The notes beneath the pieces are model-generated. The model had not been told where the DNA came from, did no database searches, and saw only the letters and a list, made by a program, of their open reading frames with translations. A program made the position numbers and the translations under genes. DNA of 64,000 nt. Origin: Cichorium intybus (lineage: Eukaryota > Streptophyta > Magnoliopsida > Asterales > Asteraceae). Location of the stretch: NCBI GenBank assembly GCA_023525715.1, contig CM042016.1, positions 65,797,382 through 65,861,381 of the forward strand, written 5' to 3'. Positions 44,742-56,858 of the stretch are shown here, in pieces (positions within the stretch are counted from its first letter, which is position 1; each line of letters starts with the position of its first letter).

Positions 44742-45223
44742 TGTTAAAAGTTGAAATCGATTAAATAAGCAAACAATGACTAGTGTTCTAACAGTTGGTG
44801 TCGTACATAAACAATCACACAATATTTAGAATAGTGAGGAACAGATGAAGAACACAGTGATGTGGATAACTTGTGCCGAATGCTTGATTGATAAATTTAA
44901 GGTTTTACAATGGGACGATGCAATCTCACACACGACACAGTATGGTATCACTGATATTTATATTTAATCAGTGATAGGCATAGTATAAATTTATTACAGA
45001 GAATATCCTATCAGAGTACTAACCAATAGGATAATAGATTCATGCAACATGTAATGTACTATTACGCGTGCCTGCAAAAGGTATTACAAAAGTAACTCTT
45101 CGGATCCTCTAGGACAATCCCTTTGGAGTCTTCAGACATCGGTGTCTTCTATTATTGTTTGGCTTCGGGGTCTTTGACTAGGTCTTCGGATGGTTGAGCA
45201 CTTTAGCACAAATAGTATCAACA
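44742..45223 (-). repeat. Element C 5' LTR
   Basis: 482 bp; partner of 31977-32458. Followed on the plus strand by the TSD GGATC. Confidence 0.95.
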
Positions 45224-46245
45224 GGATCGACGTTTGAATTCTGATCCGACCTAACCTTCCTTAAATAACCAACCTTCGTGACATGTGTTAAGTGTCTACG
45301 TGTGTGACCACATCATCCTGCCACGTAACCCATAACCGGCTTAAACTGTTTTAAAAGTGACCTATTCCCCAATTTGACACGTTTTTTATATCTTTAAGGG
45401 TCTATTGCGAAAAAAAATTCAATGACCAAATCGGGTTAAAAGTGTGACTTTATTGGGGTACAGTAACAATAACCCTATATGTAAGTGTTCAAATGAGAAC
45501 CATTAAAATGTTGAGAACCAAAGGAACTAATCTTAGCACATTATTTAAAAAATGGATGCACCTGATTAAATTGGATATAATCCCGTTTTTTTGTCTTTTG
45601 GGGTAAAAAAGGGCAAAATCGTCATTTTCATATCCTAATACATTTCATTCATACATCCATTCACAATTGAAATACTCATTCAGTGATTCACAATTTAATA
45701 CATTTACTTTTACATAATTTCACAATTTCTAACGGTGATAAGAGGGAGCGACAGGGGGAGGGAGGAGCTGGTAGTGGAGGAGCTGGTAGTGGAGCTGTCA
45801 TTAGTGGTGGTGGTTGTGACGAGTTTAATGCACACATTCACAATTTAATATAACAAAATATTCAAATTTTATACAAACGTTCACAGTTTAATACGCATAT
45901 TCATAGCTAATACAAACATTCAAAGTATAGAAAATCATAGAGGCATTTCATCAAACACTTGGTGTGCGGTCGTGGATCAGATCTCATTTGGTGGTGCTGG
46001 AACATATTTGATGTGGTTGTTGTTTCTAACATCGACGGGAGAGGGAGGAGATGGCGGTGGTGCACTGGACGACGACGGTGGTGTAAATCGACCATCAGAC
46101 CTCTTTTTGCTAACTTTTTGCAACTCCGGTGGTAGATCTGAGGCTAAGTGGCGGCCCTGGTTGTGATTCCTTGTCGAAACTCCTCTCATCTCGCCGAAAC
46201 TCCTTTCATCCCGCCAAAACTCCTTCTTCGATGGTATGTAACAAC
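45224..46245. other. Displaced GRF upstream region and repeat-rich spacer
   Basis: This is the sequence that lay upstream of the GRF gene before element C inserted. 45330-45480 has a MULE-terminus-like character on the minus strand (TAGGGTTATTGTTACTGTACC, TTTGGTCATTGAA, CGCAATAGACCC), but no partner was found. 45640-45930 holds degenerate repeats of TTCACAATTTAATA, and GGAGGAGCTGGTAGTG is doubled at about 45760-45790. Frames at 45907-46189 are low-complexity shadows. No gene. Confidence 0.4.
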
Positions 46246-46483
46246 TGATGGGAAAAAGGCAAACAGATAAACTTAAACTCTTAAGTTCACATGCATCCTA
46301 AAGGATCTATGTTTTCTCTATTGAACATATAAATAAGAACATCTATAGGAAACCCTATGTATAATCAAAGTTACTAAAGAAGGTTTCTAGATTATATACC
46401 TTATTGTTATTATAGAAAATAACAATTATTCCTTGTCTTATTGATCTCTCATAAGCTACCACCACCAATGTTGTGCCTCTAAT

Positions 46484-49400
46484 TGTAACGCCCCAATTTT
46501 TTTTCAAAAAGCATAATAACGTTAAAAGCACATTAACGCTAAAATGACAATAGCACTAAAGCCCAATAACGCAAAAAGCACAAAATGTCAACTTTTAAAA
46601 ACTTTTCTCATGACGTCGAGTCACATCATAAAATTTTGGTCCCAACAAAAACATTCATGTTTTTAAAATGTTTTAACAACTTCGGGGTTACAACTTCATA
46701 TCATACTACACCATAGAAAGCAAGTTAGGATACAAACCATTACATCGGCCAAAACTGACTGCTAAAATCCTAAATTTCCTCGGGTCATCCACTTGCGTCT
46801 ATCCCTCGTGTCTAGAACCTGGGATACATGGCATAAATAAAATAGGTAAGACGAAAACGTCTCGTGAGCTACGTGGGTTTTAGACTCCAAACATTATTGA
46901 AAAAGGTTTCGTAATCAATATCATATAAGTGACACATTTTTCCTTTCAGAATCCTTTTCAAAACAAGTCATATAAATGACATTTACTTTTCGAAAACTTG
47001 TTTACAATCCGAGTCATATAAATGACATTTACTTCTAAACATCTTTTCAAAAACAACTCATATAAGCTATTCTTTATTTCCAAAACTTTTTTAAAAGCCG
47101 ATTCATACTAGCTACATTTTCAAAGTAGAAATAATTTACTTCTTTTTTACTCGTTAACATAGATGATGCGAAAATGCAAGATGCAATGCATGGTTCGCCC
47201 ACTAATGCAGCTTACAGGTTAGCCTGCCCGCATCATAGGGTCTAAAAGACTAAGTCACTTTTGTGACAGTAGCTTACGGTTACATACCGCATCATAAGGT
47301 CTATAAAGACCAAAAGCTTACCAAAATAGGAGAACAAATCTTCCTATAGTGGCATCGTAGGAGACTTCGACTTCACGACGGGAGGTACCATCCCAGTAGA
47401 GTCTTGGTGTCCCGTTACGGGGATGTGTCCGGACCTTACTCGACTCATATACATTCACACTCTATGAATGCATAAAAACACTTCTTTTTGTTTTGTACAA
47501 AGTATCATATAATGCCATGAGACGCATGTACACTAATATAAACATTAACAATTTAAATATTTCATAAGCATAATAGACTTGATGCCAAAACAATCTTTCA
47601 ATAGCATAGTAGGCTAAAGCATACTTTTGTAATCATTTTAGGCTTGATGCCAAAACAATATTTCAATAACATAGTAGGCTAAAACATACTTTCGTAATCA
47701 TTGTAGGCTTGATGCCAAAACAATCATTCAAAATAATCGTATAAAACTTTCATAATCATAACATATGTAAAGCGGTTTTGCATATCATATAATGTTTATA
47801 AATCATGTAAAAGCTTTGTCAACAATTTGCCATGTACCCCATACTGGGGAAAAGCCACATGCGCTCACCTTAGTAGCTAGGTACGTCTAGCTACACTAAT
47901 CCACCCATCTCTTGTACTAGTCCACATAATTCTAATCTGTCGCTTCCACACGTCCTTAAATCTCTATTACTTTAATAAGAGATTAGAACTTATTAGACAA
48001 CTAAAGATATAGATATTGTCTAATCAATCTTGAACTACTTCTAATCATCATCTTATTCCATTCCAATGTCAAAGTGTGATTCTTAAAGTATAATACCAAT
48101 TTTGGACATTTTACCCCTTTTGTCCCGTTTTGACTAAAAATGGTACTTCAGGTTCTACACGGTTATTCTAGAAAACTTATGAATTTTGCTTCTCTTTAGA
48201 CTAACTTCAACGATTAGATATCAAAAAGATGTTCATTTTACTCATTTACGCCATTTAGGCCAACTTCGATAATTAAAGTTTCTAAATATAGAAGTCGTCG
48301 TAAGAAATATTATTTTTCATTCGTGTGACACTAAAACATTCACAATACTTCAAATTATCATTCAACTTAAGTTTTTACATTCTTTTAAACACTACTTTTG
48401 CAAATACAAAAATTCGTCCCATAAAGGGTGGAAATTCTCAATTCCACTTCAATGACAACAAATATGATAAATTCCAAAATAGTATACCGATCATTTAAAA
48501 AATTCCATAACTTGCGTAAAGAATTAATACTATGAGTTTTTCTCATCATATGTTGCCAAGCTTAAACTATTAGCAACATATGCACATAACACCAAAAATT
48601 CAACTTTAACTTGAATCAATCTTCATATAATACTTGATATAGTAATTTTAACATTTCAACAGATACCAATCCAATGAAGTTCTTCGTGTTCGACAAAGAA
48701 ATCATACATTTCCAAACATCAAGTAATCAGTACTTATGTTCTTATTTCTTTGAAAATTTCAACTTAATCCCAAATGTTCTTAGTGATTTCAAACTAATTT
48801 GTAGCATGCATTAAGAAATTTCAAGTCAACCCAACAAGAACAATTTCTTGTGTTCTTGATTTCTTGAGGTTTCTATTAAACATACACACAAGCATTAAAC
48901 TTGCAACTCACACGTATTTTTGAAACAAAACAAGGTATAAACCAGAAAATAACCCTAAAATCCAACTTACATGTAGAAATTTCAGGTTGTATAAACTAGT
49001 GTTCATGAAATCAGGTTATACCTTTCCTATAAATCTGAAATCCATAGCTCATGGACATTTTTTACACAAATCAGATAGCTTGGAGGTTCTTCCGCCTACC
49101 CTTGATGTCCGCCGCCTTCACCTGACCTCAGCCACCGCCATCAGTGATGGCAGCTCCCCTAAGTCGGAATCGGAACCCAGCAACAACTGTGTTGCTGCTC
49201 CAACCGACCTCTGTCTCATCGTCCTTATATCTCATCGTGTTCCTCGGTTCCTTGCTGTGATACATGAACACACACACGCACGTTGCATACATACAACGCC
49301 GCCGGTGGTGGTTTCCTGGCTTAGAGCAGATCTAACATACATCTCGATTCCCCATTCCTCTTGCTTGATCGCTTGCTTACTTTCTCTCGTCTAATCAGAA

Positions 49401-50206
49401 TGTGCACACACACACTCGATTGGACTGTGTGTGGTTTATTCTTCTTTCTATTTTCTTCTCGGTCTCGATTTTGATTTCGTTAGATTTTATGTGGTGTTTG
49501 TGATTAATCGGGAAGAAAGGGTTCGTATCTCAAGACACGTGTACACAGGAAAAGAAGGAAACCGGGTACTAATTTTATTTGGGTCAGATTTGGGAAATTC
49601 TGAAAATACCTCTGAGATAATGTCTTAGATAAAATTTCCTCATTTAACCCCATATTATCCAGAATTTCACATGATCATAACTCACACATGTAACATCCGA
49701 TTTTTACATATTTTATGTCGTTAGAAAGGCGGGAACGAGCTTAAAATTTCATACTTACTGAATTAAGTCCAATTCTTTGTGGAATTTCTATTATAGGCCC
49801 TTGAACATGATCAATTTGTCATTTTTGTCACTTTTTTGCCATTTTAAAACCTTCATAACTTCTTCGTTATGACTCTGAATGGCCTGAATCTTTTTCCTAT
49901 ATTCTTGTTATCTCAAATATTACCAAAGTCACTTTGAAGACCTTTTCTCAATTCCTTATATATTTTGAGATATTAATTTTTACAGATTGTTCCATAAAAT
50001 TTTTACTTTTGGTCCTTTGATTCACATTGTGCCCTCATATCCTTAGAACCAAAATTCTGAATGAAATAATCCTTACTTATGACTTAGTAAATGGTCTTAA
50101 AACATAACTTTCCTTATTATCACGTTCTTGGACCATTTTGCTCCTTCTATAACACGCTTAACTGACAAATTATATCTTAAATGCGTAAAACTTTTTGGTT
50201 GTCACA
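46484..50206. mobile_element. Insertion I: TG...CA element without coding capacity
   Basis: 3,723 bp starting TGTAACGCCCC (same first 13 bases as solo LTR J) and ending TTGTCACA, flanked by CTAAT (46479-46483 and 50207-50211), splitting the LTR of F. No pol or gag similarity. It is most simply a long gypsy-type solo LTR, but a second TGTAACATCCG start at about 49686 might mean two nested LTRs. Contains repeats of GTCATATAAATGAC (46967, 47022) and a 65-bp tandem repeat at about 47577-47740. The frame 48987-49394 has no recognisable domain. Confidence 0.75.
47577..47740. repeat. 65-bp tandem repeat in insertion I
   Basis: Two and a half copies of a unit starting GGCTTGATGCCAAAACAAT (about 47577, 47642, 47706). 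Confidence 0.8.
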
Positions 50207-50790
50207 CTAATGGTTCACACCCAAAAGTCCAAGCAAATGTTAATTATCTTAATGTCTTATTAAGAAAAAGCTCGCTATAAAACCTTAGAGAAGGATTATA
50301 GATTATGCTTGAGAGAGAAGAGAAATTCTAGAGAACTGCCTACAGGAATGTGGCAGCGAATAATGTGTCAGGGGAGGCGTATTTATAGCTTCAAAGGTGA
50401 TAAGGATAAACCTCATTTGAATTCAAACAGGATAAACAATTTTATCTTCGAACCCTTTTTGGCTGTACGCGACGCGCGTGTCGCGTCACTCCTTGCCCGC
50501 GACGCACATTTTGCTTCGACCATAAGTTTCTATTGTTCAACTATTGAACAATTACAATCCAGCCCCTGCACTTTTAATTAATCCCAAATTAGTTCCAATT
50601 AATTTTGATTCATATCAAACTAGTTTCTAATTAATTTATCATCACATAATAAATTAATAAACTATTTCTCTCTCTCTTACTATTAACCTTAATACTCGTT
50701 GGACTAGTGAGGGCAACCCAAAAGGACTTTGCTACTATCAATTCAAGTATATACCAATTATAGTTATGGGCATAGACACCTAATCCAACA

Positions 50791-51797
50791 GTCTCTCACA
50801 TGGATAATTCTAATAACTATAATTTCCATATAACATCTAAATCGATCAGCAAATTGTAGCTTCCAAAAGATGTTGCCGAACTCTGACCCAGTCAGTTACA
50901 CGTCCTAAGATAAGTGATCATATGATCCTCCGTTCTGCAAGATAACGTGTGGACATGAGACATGGATTAGGATCAATCTCAATGCCCAATACTTTGTTTC
51001 CCGATTTTTGATTTGTGATGCTATAAGACTTCTAATTGAACACATCAACTTAGTCCTGGCTGGGCCCAACACTATAAGTCAACACCAAATCACCGAGGGG
51101 CCCAAACATATCGCTTTTCTTGTAAAGGAAAAAGGAATGAATAATCTTTGACTAATATTCTTGTATCCTTTACTCCTCAAATCGCACACAACAATGCGTT
51201 CTATAACACTGAGTTACCGATGCGTTTACACATTATCAATGTACAACCGACTTGTAAATTTCAACTCATATATATTCGTTTCAAGATCATAAGGTATTAT
51301 CGTCTCAAAATTACTCGTGATATAATCCATGAAGTAGTTCCATGAGCGTGGGTTTGTCCAATACTCAAATCTCCAATTCTAAGTACTCATGAACATTGCA
51401 TCAACACTATTGCTATGTCTAACTCCTTAGACAATCTACAATTCATTTCATGACAGTCTTAATTCACTTGTTACTTCCAAAAGTACGAGCGACTGTGGAC
51501 TTTTAAATAATCATATTATTCGGGAAGTAAACATGCAAAATGAAACACAATAATGAACCATTCACAAATAGTAGTAATCAATACTCATAAATAATTCTCC
51601 ATTATTTAATCACCAAAAGTCAATTACATTTACTTTGTTACAAGTTTCAAAATAACTATGTAATTACTAAAACTAATATCATCTCTCAGACCAATACTCC
51701 TAGCATGCTAACTGTGCTTAACCATAGTCAGAGCCTTCGTCAGAGGATCTACAGGATTATCTTCAGATGATACCCTCTTCACGATGAGGTGACCTTC
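50791..51797 (-). other. Element F 3' untranslated region
   Basis: About 1 kb without genes, matching 62151-63009 of G. The polypurine tract before the LTR has decayed to TGTGAGAGAC (G has AAGTGGGAGAC). Confidence 0.75.
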
Positions 51798-54626
51798 TTA
51801 TACTCTATGTCTGATGTAATGGTACTTTCTGTCGATGTTTCTGGACTTTCCATGATCTCTCGGTTCCTTAGTCAAGGCAACTGCTACTTCATTATCGCAG
51901 AACAGTTCCATTTGCTCCTGAATAGTTGGGACAACTCCGAGGTCACCGATGAAATTCTTCAGCCAAGCCGCTTCTTTTGACACTTCACTTGCAACTATGT
52001 ACTCTGATTCACATGTTGAATCAGCCACCATTTCTTGTTTGGGCCTTTTCCATGTAACCGCTCCACCGTTTAACAGAAACACCCAGCCGGACTGAGACCG
52101 AAAGTTGTCTTTATCTGTCCAGAAGTTGGCATCAGTGTACCCACTTACCCTCAACGTATGACCGCCACCAAGGACTAGAAGCATGTCCTTTGTTCTACGC
52201 AGATACTTGAGAATGTTCTTATTCCAGTCCAGTGAGCCTTGCCCGGATTTCCCTGATAGCGACCGATCATGCTCAAAGCAAAAGACACATCAGGACGAGT
52301 ACATGTCATAGCGTACATGATTGACCCCACAGCCAAAGCGTAAGGTACCCGACTCGTATTAACTATTTCTTCATCTGTACTTTCGCTTTGAGTCTTACTC
52401 AATTTGGCATTACTCTAGATTGGGAGCTCTCCTTTCTTGGAGTTTTCCATGCTAAACCTCTTTAGTACCTTATCCAAGTATGTACTTTGACTAAGTCCAA
52501 TTAGTCTCTTCTTTCTATCTTTCAATATTCTTATCCTGAGAATATAGGCAGCTTCTCCAAGGTCTTTCATGACTAAACACTTTCCAAGCCAAGATTTAAC
52601 TTCTTGCAAGGTTGAATTTCGTTTCCCATGAGCAATATGTCATCGACATAAAGCACCAGAAAAGTCACTATACTCCCACTAGCCTTGATATACACATAAG
52701 ACTCATATTCACTCCTAGAGAAACCAAACTCTTTGACTTTCTCATGAAAGAAGAGATTCCAGCTGTGAGAAGCTTGTTTCAATCTGTAGATTGATTTCTC
52801 AAGCTTACACACTCTATTGGGATACTTTGCATCTACAAAACTCTCTGGCTGATTCATGTAAACATCCTCAGCCGACTTCCCGTTAAGGAAAACGGTCTTG
52901 ACATCTATCTGCCAAATTTCATAATCATGAAATGCAGCTATGGCGAGCAATATCCTAATAGACTTTATTTTGGCCACTGGCGAGAATGTCTCGTCATAGT
53001 CAACCCCAGGGGTTTGAGTGAAACCCTTCGCAACCAGCCTAGCCTTGAAAGTGTGTACCTTCCATATGTGTTGGTATTCTTCTTGAAGATCCATTTGCAC
53101 CTAACTGTCTTTCAATCTGGTACATTCTCAACCAAGTTCCAAACTTGATTATCTTACATGGACTTGATCTCGCTATCGATTGCCTCTTTCCATTTAGCAG
53201 CCTCAGTGCCTAGCATTGCTTCCTTGTAGCTAGCTGGCTCATCTAAATTTACCAGTGTTCTATCACTAACAAACGTGTCACCATCTGTATTAATATGGTA
53301 ACCATAAAACTCAGATGGAATGCTATCTCTACTGGAACGTCTAAGAGGTAATGAGGTCTTTACCGGTTCAACAGGAACTTTTTCCACTAGTTGAGTGCTA
53401 GTATATTCTAAGGTTCATTCATTAGTTGACTCCTGAAATTCTTCAAGGTCAATGGTACTCCCACTGTCCTCTTTGAATATAAACTCTCTCTCGAAAGACT
53501 CCTCTTCGTGCTACAAAGACCACGTCCTCACTAGGTCTGTAGAACAAATATCCAATACACTACTTTGGGTAACTAATGAAAATACACCTCTCACTTCTAG
53601 TTGCTAGCTTGTCATGAGTCTCTCGTCTTACGAAATCTTCACAACCCCAAAACATAATATGTGCTAATAAGGGAAATTTCCCTATCCACATTTCTTGAGG
53701 TGTTTTGGCAACCTTCTTAGTAGGGACAAGATTAAGGATGTGGGCAGCTGTCTTTAAGACATACCCTAGAAGTGAATGGGAAGAATAGCTCGACTCATCA
53801 AGGAATGAACTTGTCCAACAAGGTTCGGTTACGCCTCTCAGCCACACCATTCAATTGTGGTGTCCTGGGAGGAGTTAACTGTGAAACTATTCCACATTCC
53901 TTATGATAGTCAATGAACTCGATACTAAGATACTCACGGCCTTTGTCGGATCTAACCATCTTTATCTTCCTGCCTAATCGATTCTCGACTTCATGCTTGA
54001 ACTCTTTCAACTTTTCAAAGGTTTCTGACTTATGTTTGATTAAGTAGATATAACGATATGTGCTGTAATCATTTGTAAAAGTCACATAGAATCGATTAGC
54101 ATCCCTTATATATGATCTAAAGGGTCCACACACATCCGTGTGTATGAGATCCAACAAACCTTCACCTCTTTCACAAGATCCCGTGAAAGGTGATTTTCTC
54201 ATCTTTCACAAAAGACATGATTCGCATACATCATCCGACCTAAGGTTGAATGATTCCAACACTCCATCCTTTTGGAGTTGGACGATGCATTTCTTGTTGA
54301 TGTGTCCAAGACGAGAATGCCACAAGCATGCCTTTTCTATACCATTAGACGAATCAATTTGAAATACACTATTTCTTAAATTACTAACACATGTCATAGT
54401 TTCATACACACCATTACAAGGTAAAGCTTCAAATATAAAAACACCATTTTTTATAAACTAAAATAGATCCATTCATATCATGAAAAGAATATCTATAACC
54501 TTGTCTGAACATTACATGAAAAGAAATAATATTCTGTGTCATTTCTGACGAGTAACAACAATTTAATAAATCTAAACTAACATCACTACTAAGCACATAG
54601 ACTATAAAATCCAATCTTGGTAGCAA
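51798..54626 (-). pseudogene. Element F pol (integrase, RT, RNase H)
   Basis: In order: end of protease/pre-integrase (54626-54206, LWHSRLGHINKKC, SDDVCESCLL); integrase core (54202-53560) with Asp in LIHTDVCGPF, Asp in RSDKGREYLS and Glu in NGVAERRNRTLLD; linker; RT (53100-52415) with ARLVAKGFTQTPGVDYDETF, IWQIDVKTVFLNG, SIYRLKQASHSW and an intact VLYVDDILLMG; RNase H (52402-51798) with YTDANFWTD, ADSTCESEYIVAS and ELFCDNEVAVAL. All triad positions look present, but frames change at about 53810, 53400, 52600 and 52180. Confidence 0.88.
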
Positions 54627-54689
54627 GAGAAGATCGCCTGTTCCCCATGATCAAGTTTATTGTTCCGTGCTCCAACTCCTTGCTTTATT

Positions 54690-55715
54690 TTAGGCCCTGT
54701 AAATCAGAACAAATGTGAAAACACATCCTGTATCAAGGACCCAAGAACGAGAAGATGATGAGGTATTAGAGATAGTGTATATACCTGCATATGATGACTT
54801 CACCTTGCCATCCTTGATGTTTTGTAGATATTTTGGGCACCTTAGTTTCCAATGCCCTTTCTCATTGCAATAGAAGTAATCGGCCTCTTTGGGATTTGGG
54901 ACGTGAGGAGTGTCAGACCTGGGCCTGGCCTTTGGGCCATTGCTGGATGATCCGACGAAGGCCTTGCCCTTCCTATTCTGCTTAGGAGGACCTTTCCTTT
55001 TCTTCCCCTTTTCGTGTCTAATGGCCAGAACGGGAGCACTGGCAAAGGTGAAGGATATACCTTTACCCTTCATTCTAGCCTCAGTGGTCTGCAGGATGTT
55101 GTGCAACTGAGCCAAGGTGGTTTCATTGTTGCTCAGATGATAAGCTAAGATAAACTGATCATAACAACTAAGAAAGGAGTTCAGGACTATATCAATAGCC
55201 AGCTCCTCGTCAATATGCACATTCAACTTGACGAGGCGTTCCATGTATCTTTGCATTCTTTGCACATGGGTGCAGATGGACTCTCCCTCTTTCATTTTGC
55301 ATGCCATGAGGGCCTTGACCAGTTCATACTTTTCTTGACGAGCTTGGTTACAGAACTTTTCCATAAGGTCCTTTTTCATCTCGTATGGCGAATAGTCGTC
55401 ATAAAATCTTTGCAATTTCGGGACCATAGTAGCGACCATGATGCAAGTGACTTTGGTTGCATCATCGTAATGTTTCTTATATGAGGCATATTCCTCAAGA
55501 GTAGCTGTTTCTTGACCGATTTCGACGAGTTCTTTTTCGAGAACATACTCGCTGTCCTCGAATCTAAGAGCCATCTTAATGTTTCGCATCTAGTCAATGT
55601 AGTTGGTGCCATCCAATGTCACCTTCGAGCACAGCGAAAGGATCGAAGTGAAGTTGTTATTTTGGTTATTGTGGGATGCAGATTGGGGAGCAGAAGCATC
55701 AACAAAAGAAGACAT
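54690..55715 (-). pseudogene. Element F Gag and start of protease
   Basis: Starts at ATG 55715-55713 (MSSFVDASAPQ), the same start as G. A TAG at about 55590, where G has Trp, breaks it early (NYID*MRNIKMALRF). Gag core: KHYDDATKVTCIMVATMVPKLQ, ALMACKMKEGESICTHVQRMQRYMERL; then KKRKGPPKQNRKGK and the zinc knuckle YFYCNEKGHWKLRCPKY, whose first Cys is Tyr or Phe. Protease starts as SWVLDTGC and then shifts frame. Confidence 0.85.
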
Positions 55716-56057
55716 CTATAAAAGAAAGGTAGTTTTAATTAGAAATATAATCCTTAACCTATATTAACCTAAAAAATTTAAATATTAAGGCTAGGACCCA
55801 ACTATATAATTCACAACTTAGAAGAGGGATGCCGTAATCTAATTGTAAATTTTATAAAGGTAGGTAAATGATGATTTACCAATTTCACTACGGAAGATAA
55901 TCAAATTAAGTGAAATTACTAGATCTTTTGAGATTTATTGAAACTATTCAATGGCATGTTTAATCTCGGATTATGCTCTTTCATTTGTGACTGGGATGCC
56001 GAGGATCACAAACAAGATGTGAATAACCATGCAAATGTGCTTGGTAACCTCAATGTC
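55716..56057 (-). other. Element F leader, gag-proximal part
   Basis: Inverse-orientation match to 57775-58099 of G. Ends at the ATTTA target site of G; the leader continues at 63783. Confidence 0.8.
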
Positions 56058-56062
56058 ATTTA

Positions 56063-56845
56063 TGTTGGATTAGATGTCTAAGCCATAACTATAATTATTA
56101 TATATTTAATTGATAGTAGCAAAGTCATTTTGGGTTGCCCTCATAGCTCGCAGTTTGATAGAATAACCTTAAGAGAGAGAGAGAGAGAGATTGATTTATT
56201 ATGTGATTAATAAATCAATATAAATAAAGATAAATAATTTATTAATATATTATGAGGATAATATATTAATTAGAAATAATATTATTTAATTAATAATTAA
56301 TCAGGAATTAATTGGAATTAATTTGGTGATTAATTGGATTAATTAAAAGTGCAGGAGGCTAAATTATTATTTAATAGTTGAATAGTGACAGTTTTGACAG
56401 GCTATGTGATTGGTGAAAATAAGGATTAGATAATCCTTGATTTTTGAAAATCATATAAACAATAAATATAGTTTGAATGAAATGATAAAAGGTTTATCTC
56501 GTTTAAATTTAAATAAGATTTATCTATAAGACTTATCTGATAAACCGTTGGAACCTATAAATAGGGGTTCCTGGCCACCCTATTTCCTGCGCCATTTACC
56601 ATAACTCTCTGGACTCTCTCTAGTTTTCTTGTTTCTTGCTTGGGTGTGAACCATTTGAGGCACGACGCTTATGGTGCTAGTTTCAATAGATTCAACTAAA
56701 GGTTAGTATTTTCTTTTTAATTCTTTTAGCAATTTTGAAATCCTTATAGGTATTAGTTTTAGGCTCAAATATTGAAAACTTAGATCCAATTAGGTTGCAT
56801 ATGAACTTAAAGGTTAAGTTTATTTGATTTGCATAACACTTATCA
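56063..56845 (+). repeat. Element G 5' LTR
   Basis: Starts TGTTGGATTAG and ends CTTATCA. TATA box CTATAAATAGG at about 56555-56565. An (AG)n tract near 56170-56190 is longer than in the 3' LTR and accounts for much of the length difference. Confidence 0.93.
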
Positions 56846-56846
56846 G

Positions 56847-56858
56847 TGGTATCAGAGC
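56847..56858 (+). promoter_or_regulatory. Element G primer-binding site
   Basis: TGGTATCAGAGC one base after the LTR: complementary to initiator Met tRNA. Confidence 0.92.

Larger units (their letters stand above)
31977..45223 (-). mobile_element. Sirevirus-like copia element C, full length with defects
   Basis: 13,247 bp, TG...CA ends, TSD GGATC at 31972-31976 and 45224-45228. In element orientation: LTR, PBS, gag (with a nested solo LTR), long spacer coding region, protease, integrase, RT-RNase H, about 2 kb non-coding, envelope-like ORF, polypurine tract, LTR. Size, gene order and third ORF fit the sirevirus (SIRE/Maximus) lineage of Ty1/copia. The two 482-bp LTRs differ at about two dozen sites by eye, near 5%. 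Confidence 0.93.
46246..50790 (-). repeat. Element F 3' LTR, split by insertion I
   Basis: Parts 46246-46483 and 50212-50790 total 817 bp. Joined, they follow the order of the G LTR: TGTTGGATTAGGTGTCT, GGGTGTGAACCATTAG|AGGCAC, TGCATGTGAACTTAAG, and a CCCATCA end. Minus-strand TATA box GCTATAAATACG near 50376-50387 with a CG-rich block (CGCGACGCGCGTGTCGCG, about 50468-50485) on its upstream side. Confidence 0.85.

Noticed and set aside
48987..49394. 135-codon plus-strand ORF in insertion I
   Set aside because: No recognisable domain, inside LTR-like sequence. A host gene cannot be excluded but nothing supports it.
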